Assembly (NCBI RefSeq): GCF_018380615.1
Contig: NZ_JAGYVZ010000008.1
Span: 62,001-126,000, forward strand
DNA: 64,000 bases
DNA from: Flavobacterium psychroterrae
GTDB taxonomy: Bacteria; Bacteroidota; Bacteroidia; Flavobacteriales; Flavobacteriaceae
Direction: 5' to 3'
Part shown: positions 54,029-63,679 of the stretch, piece by piece
Position numbering within the stretch: the first letter of the stretch is position 1
Layout: every line of letters starts with the position of its first letter
The notes under the pieces: generated by a model
The model's input: the letters and a program-made list of their open reading frames with translations, nothing else
Databases searched by the model: none
What the model was told of the DNA's origin: nothing
Position numbers and translations under genes: made by a program

Positions 54029-54724
54029 ATGGGCTATTTTGGTGGACTTGGAGCAGGAAAAGGTTGGAATAAATTTAATTTCATACTAACATCAAAAGAA
54101 TTTGAATCCATTTTCAAGGATTTAAAATTTTATTTTATTATTACAAATACAAGAGTAGCAATAGATTATAAAAAAACTGAAGATTCTTATATATTTGATG
54201 GTTACAGGGATTTTTTTAATGAAATTTTAATTGGTAAAAAAAAATTAGATCAAAAAGAACATTGGTTTTATGAAAGTAAGATGAGGATATCTATTACGGA
54301 TGATATCGAAAAAATAAACTTTGAGAATATTATTAATAAAGAAGAAGTTTCAAAAGAATTTAAACTCGTCAGACCTACCGAACCGGTAATTAATATAAGT
54401 CCTTTTTACCTTTATTTTTTTAAAGATAAAGAAAGTTTAAGTGTTGCTTTCATGAATACAGAAGGAACTATTGGATTAGAATTAACGTATCCAAAATTTG
54501 TGAGTTTTTTAATTGATGGAGATAATTCTATAATTGATGCACATGCTTTTAATAATTATAATTTATTTAATGATTTAATAAAAAACATAAAAGCATTATC
54601 TGATAAAGCCAAAGTGCAAAACCAAACAAAACTATATCGACCGAATTTCTGGATTAGTCCCGAAGCAAAAAAAGTAATAAATGAAAATCGATATTTAAAA
54701 TCTAACTCATTCATTATCATTTAA
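54029..54724 (+). CDS. Hypothetical protein
   Basis: This 231-residue soluble protein starts MGYFGGLGAGKGWNKFNF and is rich in aromatic and charged residues. It contains a beta-rich segment (VINISPFYLYFFKDKES) and a C-terminal RPNFWISPEAKK. I do not recognise a family and see no signal peptide. It lies 16 bases after the racemase gene and 16 bases before a lipoprotein gene, so it is likely co-transcribed. Its base composition is more AT-rich than its neighbours, which suggests an accessory gene. Confidence 0.65.
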   Translation: MGYFGGLGAGKGWNKFNFILTSKEFESIFKDLKFYFIITNTRVAIDYKKTEDSYIFDGYRDFFNEILIGKKKLDQKEHWFYESKMRISITDDIEKINFENIINKEEVSKEFKLVRPTEPVINISPFYLYFFKDKESLSVAFMNTEGTIGLELTYPKFVSFLIDGDNSIIDAHAFNNYNLFNDLIKNIKALSDKAKVQNQTKLYRPNFWISPEAKKVINENRYLKSNSFIII

Positions 54725-54740
54725 TACTGTAAAATCGTAT

Positions 54741-55346
54741 ATGAAAAAGATTTTAAAAATATTCGCACTTCTCATTGTTTCAGTTATTTTACTAAACTGT
54801 GCTTCATTTTCTACTAAAAATTTCAAAAACGACTACACTTCAATTAATCCCGGTAATTTACATTCGTTTGACGGAAAGTTTAGTTTTTCTCCGATAAAAA
54901 AATTCGACAAAAAAACCGAACATTCCAATATAGAAAATTTAAAAAAATATATCAATTCTTATAACTTCATTACAAATGAAAGCATAAAATTCAACGCTAT
55001 CGATTCTATTTTAAATGAAACAATAAACTATCAAATTGAACTGAAAATTATTACTGATAAAGAATTAAGCGTTGAATTATTTAAAAATAATCAAAGTATT
55101 AAAAAGCAGCAAATCAAAGGCGAACTCAAAAAAGACGGAATGTTTTATCTCGACAATAAATTTCTGAAATGTACCGGAATCCCCTATCTTTTTGGCGGAT
55201 GCCAAAATAATAAACGCCGAATAGCAATTTCAAAAAACAATAATTTGATTGTAAATGAAGCCTTGGATAATACCGGCGCACTATTATTTTTATTTTGGGC
55301 AGGACCCAGTTATAATAGCACTTATGAGTTTCAACGTCTGGAATAA
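54741..55346 (+). CDS. Hypothetical lipoprotein
   Basis: This 201-residue protein has a lipoprotein signal (VILLNC, Cys20) followed by a mixed alpha/beta region with KIIYGELKKDG-like strands. A conserved-looking end contains FLKCTGIPYLFGGCQNNKRR, holding two cysteines. I do not recognise a family. It follows a hypothetical gene by 16 bases and is AT-rich. It may act in the envelope, with no further evidence. Confidence 0.7.
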   Translation: MKKILKIFALLIVSVILLNCASFSTKNFKNDYTSINPGNLHSFDGKFSFSPIKKFDKKTEHSNIENLKKYINSYNFITNESIKFNAIDSILNETINYQIELKIITDKELSVELFKNNQSIKKQQIKGELKKDGMFYLDNKFLKCTGIPYLFGGCQNNKRRIAISKNNNLIVNEALDNTGALLFLFWAGPSYNSTYEFQRLE

Positions 55347-55436
55347 ACCGTTTTAAACAATAAAATATAAAAGCCTTTTTTGTAATTTCCTACATACTTA
55401 TTTTATAACTTAGTTAGCTTTTTAAATATTAAAATC

Positions 55437-55805
55437 ATGACTAGGAAAGAAATAGCTACGGAGTTTTTAAATCTCGCTGCAAACGGGCATTCGCACGAAG
55501 CATTTCGTTTGTATGTAGGCAAAAACTTCAAACATCATAACGCCTATTTTAAAGGCGATGCCGATACTTTGATGCTCGCCATGGAAGAATCGACAAGAAC
55601 AAACCCTAATAAAGTGTTTAAGATTCATCATATTCTTGAAGATGATAATTTAGTTGCCGTACATTCTCACTTAAAACAAACTCCCGTAGAACTTGGTTTT
55701 GCAGTAGTACATATTTTAAAATTCAAATCAGATAAAATCGTCGAACTTTGGGATTTAGGACAACCAATTCCAAAAGATCCTATTAATGAAAATGGGATGT
55801 TCTAG
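55437..55805 (+). CDS. SnoaL-like (NTF2 fold) protein
   Basis: This 122-residue protein fits the SnoaL-like NTF2-fold family, with ATEFLNLAANGHSHEAFRLY, YVGKNFKHHNAYF, VAVHSHLKQTP and KIVELWDLGQPIP. Members bind small hydrophobic molecules or act as cyclases and hydrolases; the function here is unknown. Its stop codon touches a GACTGAAAACT tandem repeat. It is monocistronic as far as can be seen. Confidence 0.87.
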   Translation: MTRKEIATEFLNLAANGHSHEAFRLYVGKNFKHHNAYFKGDADTLMLAMEESTRTNPNKVFKIHHILEDDNLVAVHSHLKQTPVELGFAVVHILKFKSDKIVELWDLGQPIPKDPINENGMF

Positions 55806-55930
55806 TTTTTCAGTCGCAGTTTTCAGTCGCAGTTTCCAGTCAAAGTCGCAGTCGCTGAAAACTGAGACTAGAAACTGAGACTGGGACTGAGACTGAAAAC
55901 TGAGACTGAGACTGAAAACTGAGACTAAAA
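55805..55930. repeat. Tandem GAGACTGAAAACT repeat with inverted half
   Basis: Right-hand units AACTGAGACTGAAA repeat several times; the left side holds inverted TTTTCAGTCGCAGT words, so the locus can fold on itself. It is the same family as 20785 and 58620. It lies between the SnoaL-like and beta-lactamase-family genes. Confidence 0.82.
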
Positions 55931-55962
55931 AAAACCTGAAACAAAAATAACAAAACCCTTCA

Positions 55963-57009
55963 ATGAACTCTATTTCCAGAATTCCCCTCCTATTATCTTT
56001 TCTTTTTTTATTTTCGAATTGCAATTCTTTTGCTCAGAAAAAGGACAATTATGCTGCTCAAATTGATAGTTTAATTACAAATACATCCCCTATTTTTAAC
56101 GGTGTTGTTTTGATTTCTAAAAACGGAAAAACAATTTATTCTAAAGTAAAAGGAGTTGCCAATTTCGCATCTAAAAAACCATTGACCATTGACAGTGAGT
56201 TTGAAATCATGTCAAATAGCAAACTAATTGCTGCTGTTTTAGTTTTATTAGAAGTTGAAAAAGGAAAAATTAATTTACAGGATCCCATTAAAAAATACTT
56301 GCCGGAACTCAAACAAACCTGGGCAGATTCCATCACCGTTCATCAACTTTTAAATCATACTCACGGAATCGTAGATTTGCAAAAACCGCTCGCTTTTAAA
56401 CCCGGAACTGATTTTAAATACGGAAACATTAGTTTTAATTTACTGGGGAAAATTGTAGAATTCACCACCAAAAAAAGTTATTCAGAAGTAGCTGATGCGC
56501 TTTTCAGGAAACTAAATATGAGAAACACCTTCTGTTATTCTGAAGATAAAAAACAAAATTTAACGACAGGATATAACAATAAAAACGGAATCCTTGAACC
56601 TGACGAAGAAATCCAGATTAACGCTGAAACTTTAGGCGGAGACGGTGTTGTTTCTACCGTAAAGGACTTGGCGATTTGGAATAATAATCTTCATAAAGGA
56701 AAAATCCTAAAACCTGAAACATATCAATTACTAATACAACCAAGTGTTTTGTCACAACATAATTTCTTCGGGAAAGAAAAAGACGGTTACGCTTACGGGA
56801 TTAGAGTTATCGAAAAAGAAACTGTTAAATATATTGGTCATACTGGTCTAGGCGATGGATTTTCTTCTGTAAATTTGTATTTTCCTGAAAGTGATGTAAG
56901 TTTAATAGTTTTAGAAAATCAAATGAATGAGGATGCTAAATTGTTTTATATTTCTGAATTTAAAATCAAAAATATCCTATTGAAAAGTGATTTGCTCAAC
57001 AAAAAATAA
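55963..57009 (+). CDS. Exported serine hydrolase, beta-lactamase (class C) family
   Basis: This 348-residue protein has a signal peptide or lipoprotein-like start (LFSNCNSFAQ; the cysteine could be lipidated). The catalytic motifs are SNSK (SxxK, in EIMSNSKLIAAV), YGN (YxN, in FKYGNISFN) and GHTGLGDGF near the end. Such proteins are esterases, D-aminopeptidases or peptidoglycan-related hydrolases more often than true beta-lactamases. Two small genes follow at 5 and 6 bases, so the three form an operon. The substrate is unknown. Confidence 0.9.
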   Translation: MNSISRIPLLLSFLFLFSNCNSFAQKKDNYAAQIDSLITNTSPIFNGVVLISKNGKTIYSKVKGVANFASKKPLTIDSEFEIMSNSKLIAAVLVLLEVEKGKINLQDPIKKYLPELKQTWADSITVHQLLNHTHGIVDLQKPLAFKPGTDFKYGNISFNLLGKIVEFTTKKSYSEVADALFRKLNMRNTFCYSEDKKQNLTTGYNNKNGILEPDEEIQINAETLGGDGVVSTVKDLAIWNNNLHKGKILKPETYQLLIQPSVLSQHNFFGKEKDGYAYGIRVIEKETVKYIGHTGLGDGFSSVNLYFPESDVSLIVLENQMNEDAKLFYISEFKIKNILLKSDLLNKK

Positions 57010-57014
57010 AAACA

Positions 57015-57437
57015 ATGGCAAAAAACAAAACTACCGAAACCGAAAGCAGTGTTGCCGATTTTATAAATGTTATTGATGACGAAATAAAAAGAAATGATGC
57101 TTTTGAACTGGCTAAAATAATGAAGAAAATTTCAGGCTTAGAACCCAAAATGTGGGGAACAGGTATTATTGGTTTCGGAAGTTATCATTACAAATATGAC
57201 AGCGGCCATGAAGGCGATGCGCCAATTATAGCATTTTCTCCAAGAAAAGCAGCGATTTCACTTTATCTCAATATTCCAGTAGAAAACAGAGAAGAATTAC
57301 TGTCACAATTAGGAAAACATAAATCAGCAAAAGCTTGTATTTATATTAAAAAACTAACTGATATTGATATTATTGCGCTGCAAAATATGATTTCAATTTC
57401 TTTAGAAAATTCAAAAAAATTATATCTCTCAAACTAA
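57015..57437 (+). CDS. DUF1801 domain protein
   Basis: This 140-residue protein carries the DUF1801 core KMWGTGIIGFGSYHYKYDSG and IIAFSPRKAAISLYL. The family function is unknown. It sits 5 bases after the serine hydrolase and 6 bases before an MBL-fold gene, in one operon. It is a different branch from the DUF1801 gene at 44658. Confidence 0.9.
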   Translation: MAKNKTTETESSVADFINVIDDEIKRNDAFELAKIMKKISGLEPKMWGTGIIGFGSYHYKYDSGHEGDAPIIAFSPRKAAISLYLNIPVENREELLSQLGKHKSAKACIYIKKLTDIDIIALQNMISISLENSKKLYLSN

Positions 57438-57443
57438 AACAAC

Positions 57444-58541
57444 ATGATTATTACAATATTACTTCTTTTATTTGCCCTTCTTATTTACGTATTTACACAT
57501 CCCAGATACGGGAAAAGACCCTCGGGAGAACGATTGGCTTTGATACAAAAATCAGCACAATACAAAAACGGAAGATTCGAAAATGAACATTTTACGCCTG
57601 AACTTGCAGAAGGTTACAGCTACTTTAATGTGATTTCTGAATTTTTTTTCAAAAAAGTTGACCGCAAAATTCCCGCTGACATTATTCCTTCAATCAAAAC
57701 CAACTTACACGAACTTACTTTAGATCAGGATGTTTTGGTTTGGTTTGGACATTCTTCCTATTATATTCAGCTTAGCGGAAAACGTTTTTTAATTGATCCC
57801 GTTTTCAGCGGCAACGCCTCGCCTATCTACGGAACTACAAAAGCATTTAAAGGAACTGATATTTACACGGTCGATGATATTCCTGAAATTGATTACTTAC
57901 TAATTACGCACGATCATTATGATCATTTAGATTATAAAACGATCATGGAATTAAAACCAAAAATCAAACAAATAATTTGTGCACTTGGTGTAGGTTCGCA
58001 TTTTGAATTTTGGAAGTTCCCAAAAGAAATTATCATCGAAAAAGACTGGCACGAAAAAATAGAACTCGATCAAAATCTGACACTTTATACAACGCCATCA
58101 CGACATTTTTCCGGCAGAAGTACCAAACGTTGTAATACGCTTTGGACATCGTTTGTACTGGAAACAAAAGATTTTAAAATGTATTTAGGCGGTGACAGCG
58201 GTTACGACACTCATTTTGCTGAAATTGGCGAGAAATTTGGTCCTTTTGACATTGCTCTTATCGATAACGGTCAATACAATCCAGCCTGGAAATACATTCA
58301 TAATTTACCTGAAGATGTTATTAAAGCGATGAAAGACCTAAAAGCAAAACGAGTTTTCCCGGTGCATTCTTCAAAATTCGCATTGGCTCTTCATGCCTGG
58401 GATCAACCGTTGATAAAAGTAACAGAACTTAATGCAATTTCCGAATATCCGATTCCGTTAATCACGCCAATGATTGGCGAATTAGTAGCATTAAGAAACG
58501 AAAAACAAGAATTCAACCAATGGTGGAAAGGAGTTAAGTAA
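57444..58541 (+). CDS. MBL-fold metallohydrolase (NAPE-PLD/UlaG-like)
   Basis: This 365-residue protein begins with a membrane segment (about 1-16) and has the metallo-beta-lactamase fold: VWFGHSSYYIQL, the zinc motif LITHDHYDHLDY, TPSRHFSGR, GDSGYDTHF and VFPVHSSKF. This arrangement fits the N-acyl-phosphatidylethanolamine phospholipase D-like group, which hydrolyses lipid phosphodiesters, but bacterial members also have other substrates. It is the last gene of the three-gene operon with the serine hydrolase and DUF1801 protein. A tandem repeat follows its stop at once. Confidence 0.9.
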   Translation: MIITILLLLFALLIYVFTHPRYGKRPSGERLALIQKSAQYKNGRFENEHFTPELAEGYSYFNVISEFFFKKVDRKIPADIIPSIKTNLHELTLDQDVLVWFGHSSYYIQLSGKRFLIDPVFSGNASPIYGTTKAFKGTDIYTVDDIPEIDYLLITHDHYDHLDYKTIMELKPKIKQIICALGVGSHFEFWKFPKEIIIEKDWHEKIELDQNLTLYTTPSRHFSGRSTKRCNTLWTSFVLETKDFKMYLGGDSGYDTHFAEIGEKFGPFDIALIDNGQYNPAWKYIHNLPEDVIKAMKDLKAKRVFPVHSSKFALALHAWDQPLIKVTELNAISEYPIPLITPMIGELVALRNEKQEFNQWWKGVK

Positions 58542-58545
58542 TTTT

Positions 58546-58743
58546 AGATTGTAGATTGTAGATTGTAGATTATAGATTGTAGATTATAGATTGTAGATTA
58601 TAGATTATAGATTATAGATTGTAGATTGTAGATTTAAAACTGTAACTGTAAACTACGACTGTAAACTGTAACTGTAAACTTCGACTGTAAACTGTGACTG
58701 TAAACTGTAACTGTAAACTGTGACTGAAAACCGTGACTGAAAA
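58546..58743. repeat. Two adjoining tandem arrays
   Basis: The first array (58546-58632) is built of about twelve AGATT(G/A)T units. The second (58633-58743) is built of AACTGTAACTGT/AACTGTGACTG units, related to 20785 and 55805. The arrays separate the MBL gene from the lactonase gene, and the second one reaches within 10 bases of the lactonase start. Copy number is likely to vary. Confidence 0.85.
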
Positions 58744-58751
58744 CTTGCAAC

Positions 58752-59914
58752 ATGAAACAAATAAAACCTGAAACTAATAAAACAAAAAATCCCTTGAAAC
58801 TAAAAACAGCCCTTCTCGCCTTTACCTTTCTGATTTCATTTCATGTAATTTCCCAAAATACTTATGTGTTTTTAGGAAGTTATAACCGCGATAAAACAGC
58901 AGAATCTATTCAGGTATATCAATTAGATACAAACGGAAATTTGACAAAAGTTACTCAGCAAAAGACATGATCAATCCGTCGTATTTGACATTATCCCCAA
59001 ACGGAAAATATCTTTATGCCTGCACAGATACCAGAGTCCCAAAAGGCGGAAGTGTGAGCAGTTTTGAGTTTAATCCTGAAAATAAAACGCTGACCTTTTT
59101 AAACAAGCAATCAAGTCACGGTGAAAATCCGGTTTATCTTTCGGTTCATAAAAGTGGGAAATGGCTCGTAAATGGTAATTATAATGAAGGAAGTGTTGCG
59201 GTTCATCCGATATTAGAAAACGGAAAAATTGATTCGCTTGCGCAGCATTTTCAATACTCTGACGGAAGTGTCAACAAGGAACGTCAAACCAAATCGCACG
59301 TTCATTCGACTGTATTTTCTCCTCAAAATGATTATTTATTCCTGCCCGATTTGGGCGCAGACAAAATACGCTGTTATCGTTTTGATGAAACTAAAAAACA
59401 ACCTTTACTGGAAACAAAAGCTCCTTTCACAAAAACAGATTTAGAAGCCGGACCAAGACATTTAACGTTTCATCCCAATCAAAAATTTGGTTATTGTATT
59501 GAAGAAATGTCGGGATCTGTAAGTGTTTATCAATATGATAATGGAACGTTAAAACAAATTCAACGAATCAATACACATCCTGATACTATAACATCTGGTT
59601 TTGAGAGTTCTGATGTTCATATTTCGCCAGACGGAAAGTTTTTATATGCGAGCAATCGCGGGAAAGAAAATAATATTGCCATTTTTTCTATTAGTAAAAA
59701 AGGATTATTAAAAAACATTGGCTATCAATCGACATTAGGAAATCACCCAAGAGTTTTTGCCATGGACGAAAGCGGAAAATTTTTAATTGCAACTAATGTT
59801 AATTCAGGAAATGTAGTTGTATTTGCTAGAAACCCAAAAACCGGATTGCTTACAAAAGTAGGAAACGAAGTTAAAATGGAAAATGTTACCTGCGTTCAGA
59901 TTAAAAATATTTAA
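58752..59914 (+). pseudogene. Lactonase (6-phosphogluconolactonase-like), frameshifted
   Basis: The first part (58752-58970) gives a signal peptide (FLISFHVISQ) and the start of a seven-bladed lactonase, NTYVFLGSYNRDKTAE, ending after VTQQKT at a TGA. The second part, in another frame from 58967, continues INPSYLTLSPNGKYLYACTD and runs to a normal end. One extra A in the AAAA run near 58962 restores VTQQKDMINPSYL, the expected family reading. So a homopolymer deletion, or a sequencing error, splits an exported lactonase of about 387 residues. The ATGA overlap at 58967 could allow restart, but that product would lack the signal peptide. Confidence 0.85.
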
Positions 59915-60103
59915 TTTTGATGGCGCACGGGTTTTACTGGTTTAAAAGGGTTTTGGCTGGTTTTTTTCTCATTTAAATTAAAATACGTGATGCAATATCT
60001 GATGTAATTTCTTCTTCGTCGCAATAAAATCATGGTAGATTTTTGATAATTCGTGGCGAAAAAAATCTCTTTAATCACTTTAATCGGTGGAAAAAAATAA
60101 AAA

Positions 60104-60643
60104 ATGACAAATTCAAAATTCAATTTACAACCAGAAATTCTTGAAGACGAAATCACAAAATTAATTCCGTTGAGGGAAAGTGATTTTGACGAACTTTATA
60201 AAGTAGCTTCAGATCCTTTGATTTGGGAACAACACCCAATGAAAGACCGATATAAAATAGAAGTTTTCAAGCCGTTTTTTGACGCGGCAATCGATTCAAA
60301 AAGTTCTTTTTTAATTCTGGATAAAAAAACAAATGAAATCATAGGCAATACCAGATTCTATGATTACAATCCTGAAAAATCAAGCGTTGCCATTGGTTTT
60401 ACTTTTATTGGCAGAAAATTTTGGGGTGGATTATACAATAAATCGAATAAAAAACTTTTGATAGATTATGCTTTTCAGCATTTAGATTCGGTGTTTTTTC
60501 ATATTGGCGCAGATAATATACGTTCCCAAAAAGCAGTAGAAAAACTGGGAGCGGTAAAAATAAATGAAATGAATGTTACCAGTAACGGAATTGATATTCC
60601 TCATTTTGAATATGAATTAAAGGCTGCCAATTATAAATTATGA
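60104..60643 (+). CDS. GNAT family N-acetyltransferase (RimJ-like)
   Basis: This 179-residue protein matches the RimJ/RimL-type GNAT group: LIPLRESDFDELYKVASDPL, the acetyl-CoA-side GFTFIGRKFWGGLYNKSNK and NIRSQKAVEKLGAVK. It should acetylate an amino group of a protein or small molecule; the acceptor is unknown. The start at 60104 gives the family N-terminus. It is preceded by a fragment of the TTCGTGGC repeat and appears monocistronic. Confidence 0.92.
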   Translation: MTNSKFNLQPEILEDEITKLIPLRESDFDELYKVASDPLIWEQHPMKDRYKIEVFKPFFDAAIDSKSSFLILDKKTNEIIGNTRFYDYNPEKSSVAIGFTFIGRKFWGGLYNKSNKKLLIDYAFQHLDSVFFHIGADNIRSQKAVEKLGAVKINEMNVTSNGIDIPHFEYELKAANYKL

Positions 60644-60712
60644 GTTATGAATTATTAGTTCCAGCGCTTAACGAGTAATAAAAATATTTAACTTCAAACA
60701 TAAAGCATTACA

Positions 60713-61294
60713 ATGAAAAGAATAACAGTTTTTTGCGGATCAAGTTTTGGGACCGAAGAAATTTATAAAGAACAAGCTACATTATTAGGCAAAACGCTGG
60801 CTCAACAAAATATCGAATTGGTTTATGGCGGAGCAAACGTAGGTTTAATGGGCGCGGTTGCCGGTGGCGTTTTAAACGAAGGCGGAAAAGCAATTGGAGT
60901 TTTACCGAATTTTTTAAGATCAAAAGAAATTGCGCATTTAGGTTTAACCGAATTAATTTTGGTAGAAAGCATGCACGCGAGAAAAACCAAAATGGACGAA
61001 TTATGCGATGGTGTAATTGCACTTCCGGGTGGTTTTGGAACGCTTGAAGAACTTTTCGAAATGCTGACTTGGGCGCAATTAGGATTGCACAAAAAGCCAA
61101 TCGCTATTTTAAACATTAACGGTTTCTATGATTCACTTATAGAATTAACTAAAGTTATGGTAGAAAAAGGTTTACTCAAAGATGTTAATCAACAAATGCT
61201 TTTGGTAAGTGATAACATTGATGATTTATTAAACCAAATGAAAAATTATGTTCCTCCAACTGTTGGAAAATGGATTGAGAAAGAGAAAGTGTAA
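60713..61294 (+). CDS. LOG family protein (TIGR00730 type)
   Basis: This 193-residue protein shows the Lonely Guy signature PGGFGTLEELFEMLTWAQLG, preceded by FCGSSFGTEE and VYGGANVGLMGAVAGGVL. Characterised LOG proteins release cytokinin bases from nucleoside monophosphates, or hydrolyse AMP-type nucleotides. Bacterial copies often have a nucleotide-salvage role, so the true substrate is uncertain. The length is typical. A terminator follows. Confidence 0.94.
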   Translation: MKRITVFCGSSFGTEEIYKEQATLLGKTLAQQNIELVYGGANVGLMGAVAGGVLNEGGKAIGVLPNFLRSKEIAHLGLTELILVESMHARKTKMDELCDGVIALPGGFGTLEELFEMLTWAQLGLHKKPIAILNINGFYDSLIELTKVMVEKGLLKDVNQQMLLVSDNIDDLLNQMKNYVPPTVGKWIEKEKV

Positions 61295-61316
61295 CCCATT
61301 AAATAGTTTAAAATTA

Positions 61317-61351
61317 AAATCCATACAGGTAAAAAACTTGTGTGGATTTTT
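61317..61351 (+). terminator. Intrinsic terminator
   Basis: The imperfect stem AAAATCCATACA with TGTGTGGATTTTT ends in a T-run. It lies 22 bases after the LOG gene. Confidence 0.8.
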
Positions 61352-61438
61352 AATTTATTTAGATATTAGGCAGTGAATTGATAGAAAAATCGAATCATAA
61401 TTACATATATTCGCCGTCAAAATATTCAACCAAAAAAC

Positions 61439-62119
61439 ATGAAAAAAATTACTTTTTTATTATTTACCATTTTTTTAATCACTTTTAAAACATCTGCTCA
61501 GGATTCAAAAATTAAATTCGGAATACAAGGAGGTTTAAACTATTCCGGTTTAAGAGGTTATGAATCTTTTACAAATGATAATCCAGGATTTGCTTATTTA
61601 TTTGGATTTTCTTTTGAGCATGAAATTCAAGAAAACTTATCCATAAAAGTTGATCTGAATTACGAGAGAAAAACGCAGATTTCTAAAAGTACAATTGATT
61701 ACTGGCAAACAGCAGAATCACCAGTACCAATTGAGCAAATTGTTTATAAATCTAAAACCACAATCTATTTAAATTATATCGTACTTCCAATCCTGATAAA
61801 ATACAATTTATCAACAGACAAAAGTTTCTACATAAATGGTGGACCGTATTTAGGTTATTTACTTAAATCCGGAATGAAATCAGAAAGTAATTATCCCTCT
61901 ATATATAATGACGAAACAGAAGACACAAATAATAGAAAATCAATAGATTACGGAATTTCTGCCGGAATTGGCAAAGAATTTAAACTTAGCGGAAATCATA
62001 ATTTTCATATCGAATTAAGAGATAATTTAGGATTAGCTAATATTGCTAAAGGCGAGCTTATCAATGGCGGCACTCTAAAAACAAACTCACTTAATTTATT
62101 AGCCGGGTTCACATTTTAA
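61439..62119 (+). CDS. Outer-membrane beta-barrel protein (PorT-like)
   Basis: This 226-residue protein has a signal peptide ending KTSAQ. It then shows alternating strands of a small barrel (KIKFGIQGGLNYSGL, NLSIKVDLNYERK, YFNYIVLPILIKY-type repeats) and a C-terminal NLLAGFTF ending in the aromatic residue expected for outer-membrane insertion. This is the common Bacteroidota PorT/outer-membrane beta-barrel domain class. The specific role is unknown. It stands alone. Confidence 0.88.
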   Translation: MKKITFLLFTIFLITFKTSAQDSKIKFGIQGGLNYSGLRGYESFTNDNPGFAYLFGFSFEHEIQENLSIKVDLNYERKTQISKSTIDYWQTAESPVPIEQIVYKSKTTIYLNYIVLPILIKYNLSTDKSFYINGGPYLGYLLKSGMKSESNYPSIYNDETEDTNNRKSIDYGISAGIGKEFKLSGNHNFHIELRDNLGLANIAKGELINGGTLKTNSLNLLAGFTF

Positions 62120-62212
62120 TTCATTTTTATCATTTTTTTACAGCAATTTCTTAATTTAGAGCTCCGAAGAAATAAGTTTCACGATATATTTATTAACAAC
62201 CTCACAAAAAAG

Positions 62213-62680
62213 ATGAAAACAGAAAATAACCACTTCGCAAAAGCCGAAATGCTGATTCGGAAACCTGTTTCAGAAGTTTTTCAGGCTTTTATAGATCCGG
62301 AAATTACCAGTAAATTTTGGTTTACTAAAGGTTCCGGAAAATTGGAACAAGACACCATAACCGAATGGACTTGGGAAATGTTCGGTTTCTCATTAACTGT
62401 TACAACGCATGTTTTACAGGAAAATCATAAAATTGTGATAGAATGGGGAAATCCCGGTGAAATGACTTTAGTGGAATGGCTTTTTAGTCCGCTTGATGAA
62501 AATGAAACTTTTGTAAGCATTACCAATTCCGGTTTAAAAGGAGATCCGGATAAAATAATCGATCAGGTCAGAAATTCAACCGAAGGATTTACGTTAGTTC
62601 TTGCCGGTGCAAAAGCGTATTTAGAACATAATATAGAACTGAATCTCGTTCTGGATCGATTCCCGAAAGGATTTGCTTAA
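62213..62680 (+). CDS. SRPBCC (AHSA1-like) domain protein
   Basis: This 155-residue protein matches the SRPBCC/activator-of-Hsp90-like fold, with EMLIRKPVSEVFQAFIDPEI, TSKFWFTKGSGKL, IVIEWGNPGEMTLVEW and GFTLVLAGAKAYLEH. These small proteins bind hydrophobic ligands in a deep cavity; the bacterial function is generally unknown. The length is usual. It is a single gene and the downstream gap holds an inverted repeat. Confidence 0.9.
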   Translation: MKTENNHFAKAEMLIRKPVSEVFQAFIDPEITSKFWFTKGSGKLEQDTITEWTWEMFGFSLTVTTHVLQENHKIVIEWGNPGEMTLVEWLFSPLDENETFVSITNSGLKGDPDKIIDQVRNSTEGFTLVLAGAKAYLEHNIELNLVLDRFPKGFA

Positions 62681-62725
62681 TGTGAATTAACCTCAAAGTT
62701 CGAAAGCATTTTTTACTAAATAAAT

Positions 62726-62850
62726 AATCTCGCAAAGACGCAGAGATGCAAAGTTTATTTTCCTGATAAATTCTTGCACATTAGCGAAATGAAGACAAAG
62801 TAAAAACACAAAACTTAAAAAACTTTGCGACTTCGCGCCTTTGCGAGATT
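62726..62850. repeat. AATCTCGCAAAGACGC inverted-repeat element
   Basis: The arms AATCTCGCAAAGACGCAGAG and the right-hand CGCGCCTTTGCGAGATT are inverted copies around an ACTTTGCGACTT-type inner pair. A half copy lies at 22990-23013. Non-coding. Confidence 0.8.
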
Positions 62851-62882
62851 ATAAAAAAAAGCCGAAAAAGAAATAATTTTTA

Positions 62883-63563
62883 ATGGATTTAACCGAACAT
62901 TACCATCAACTTTATAAAAAATCTACCGAAGCAATTTCAAAAGGAAATTACAAATTAGATTCGCAAATTAATAATACAGCAGATTCCCGCTTTGGAATTA
63001 CATTATTAATTCGCCCAAGCGAAAAAGTAAAATCTAATATTCAGTTGTTTTTAAACGAATTAAAAGCAATTGAACCTGAACAATATTATTATCCGGATTC
63101 TGATATTCATATTACCATTATGTCGATTATTTCGTGTTATGAAGGTTTTACTCTGGATGAAATCAATATTCAGGAGTATATCGATATTATTCAACAAAGT
63201 CTGGTGGTTTTAGACAAAATCAAAATTGAATTTAAAGGTATTACAGCTTCACCATCAGCAGTAATGGTTCAGGGTTTTCCAACTGACGAATCTTTGAATG
63301 ATTTCCGCGAAAAACTACGTGAGAATTTCAAGAAATCAACTTTGCAGCAAAGTATTGATAATCGTTATTCTATAGCAACGGCGCATTCTACGGTTTCGAG
63401 ATTTCAGGAAAAACTTCAAAATCCGGAGAAATTGATTGAAGTTATGGAGGAATTCCGAGATTATAATTTTGGGGAATTTACAGTAGAAAATTTAGAATTG
63501 GTTTATAATGATTGGTATCAAAGAGAAGAAAACACAATTCATTTAGCAGAATTTATGATTTGA
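62883..63563 (+). CDS. 2H phosphoesterase / 2'-5' RNA ligase-like protein
   Basis: This 226-residue protein carries two HxT/S motifs spaced as in 2H phosphoesterases: DIHITIMSI (about 77-80) and ATAHSTVSRF (about 165-170), with the beta-rich halves between. The family includes RNA ligase-like proteins, cyclic phosphodiesterases and the mutarotase-like group; the substrate is not known. The start at 62883 gives MDLTEHYHQLYKKS. It stands alone. Confidence 0.87.
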   Translation: MDLTEHYHQLYKKSTEAISKGNYKLDSQINNTADSRFGITLLIRPSEKVKSNIQLFLNELKAIEPEQYYYPDSDIHITIMSIISCYEGFTLDEINIQEYIDIIQQSLVVLDKIKIEFKGITASPSAVMVQGFPTDESLNDFREKLRENFKKSTLQQSIDNRYSIATAHSTVSRFQEKLQNPEKLIEVMEEFRDYNFGEFTVENLELVYNDWYQREENTIHLAEFMI

Positions 63564-63589
63564 TTTTTTTTAACAGATTTTTTTTGCCA

Positions 63590-63677
63590 CGAATTTCACG
63601 AATTAGCCCGAATTTTTTTGACAGTAATTTAAGCGTATTTCAATTCGTGGAAATTAGTGCAATTCGTGGCAAAAAAA
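63590..63677. repeat. Inverted TTTGCCACGAATT / AATTCGTGGCAAA element
   Basis: The ends TTTTTGCCACGAATTTCACG and GTGCAATTCGTGGCAAAAA are inverted copies, related to the ends of the 88-bp repeat at 27678. It lies between converging genes and may fold into a transcript-ending hairpin. Confidence 0.75.
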
Positions 63678-63679
63678 CT

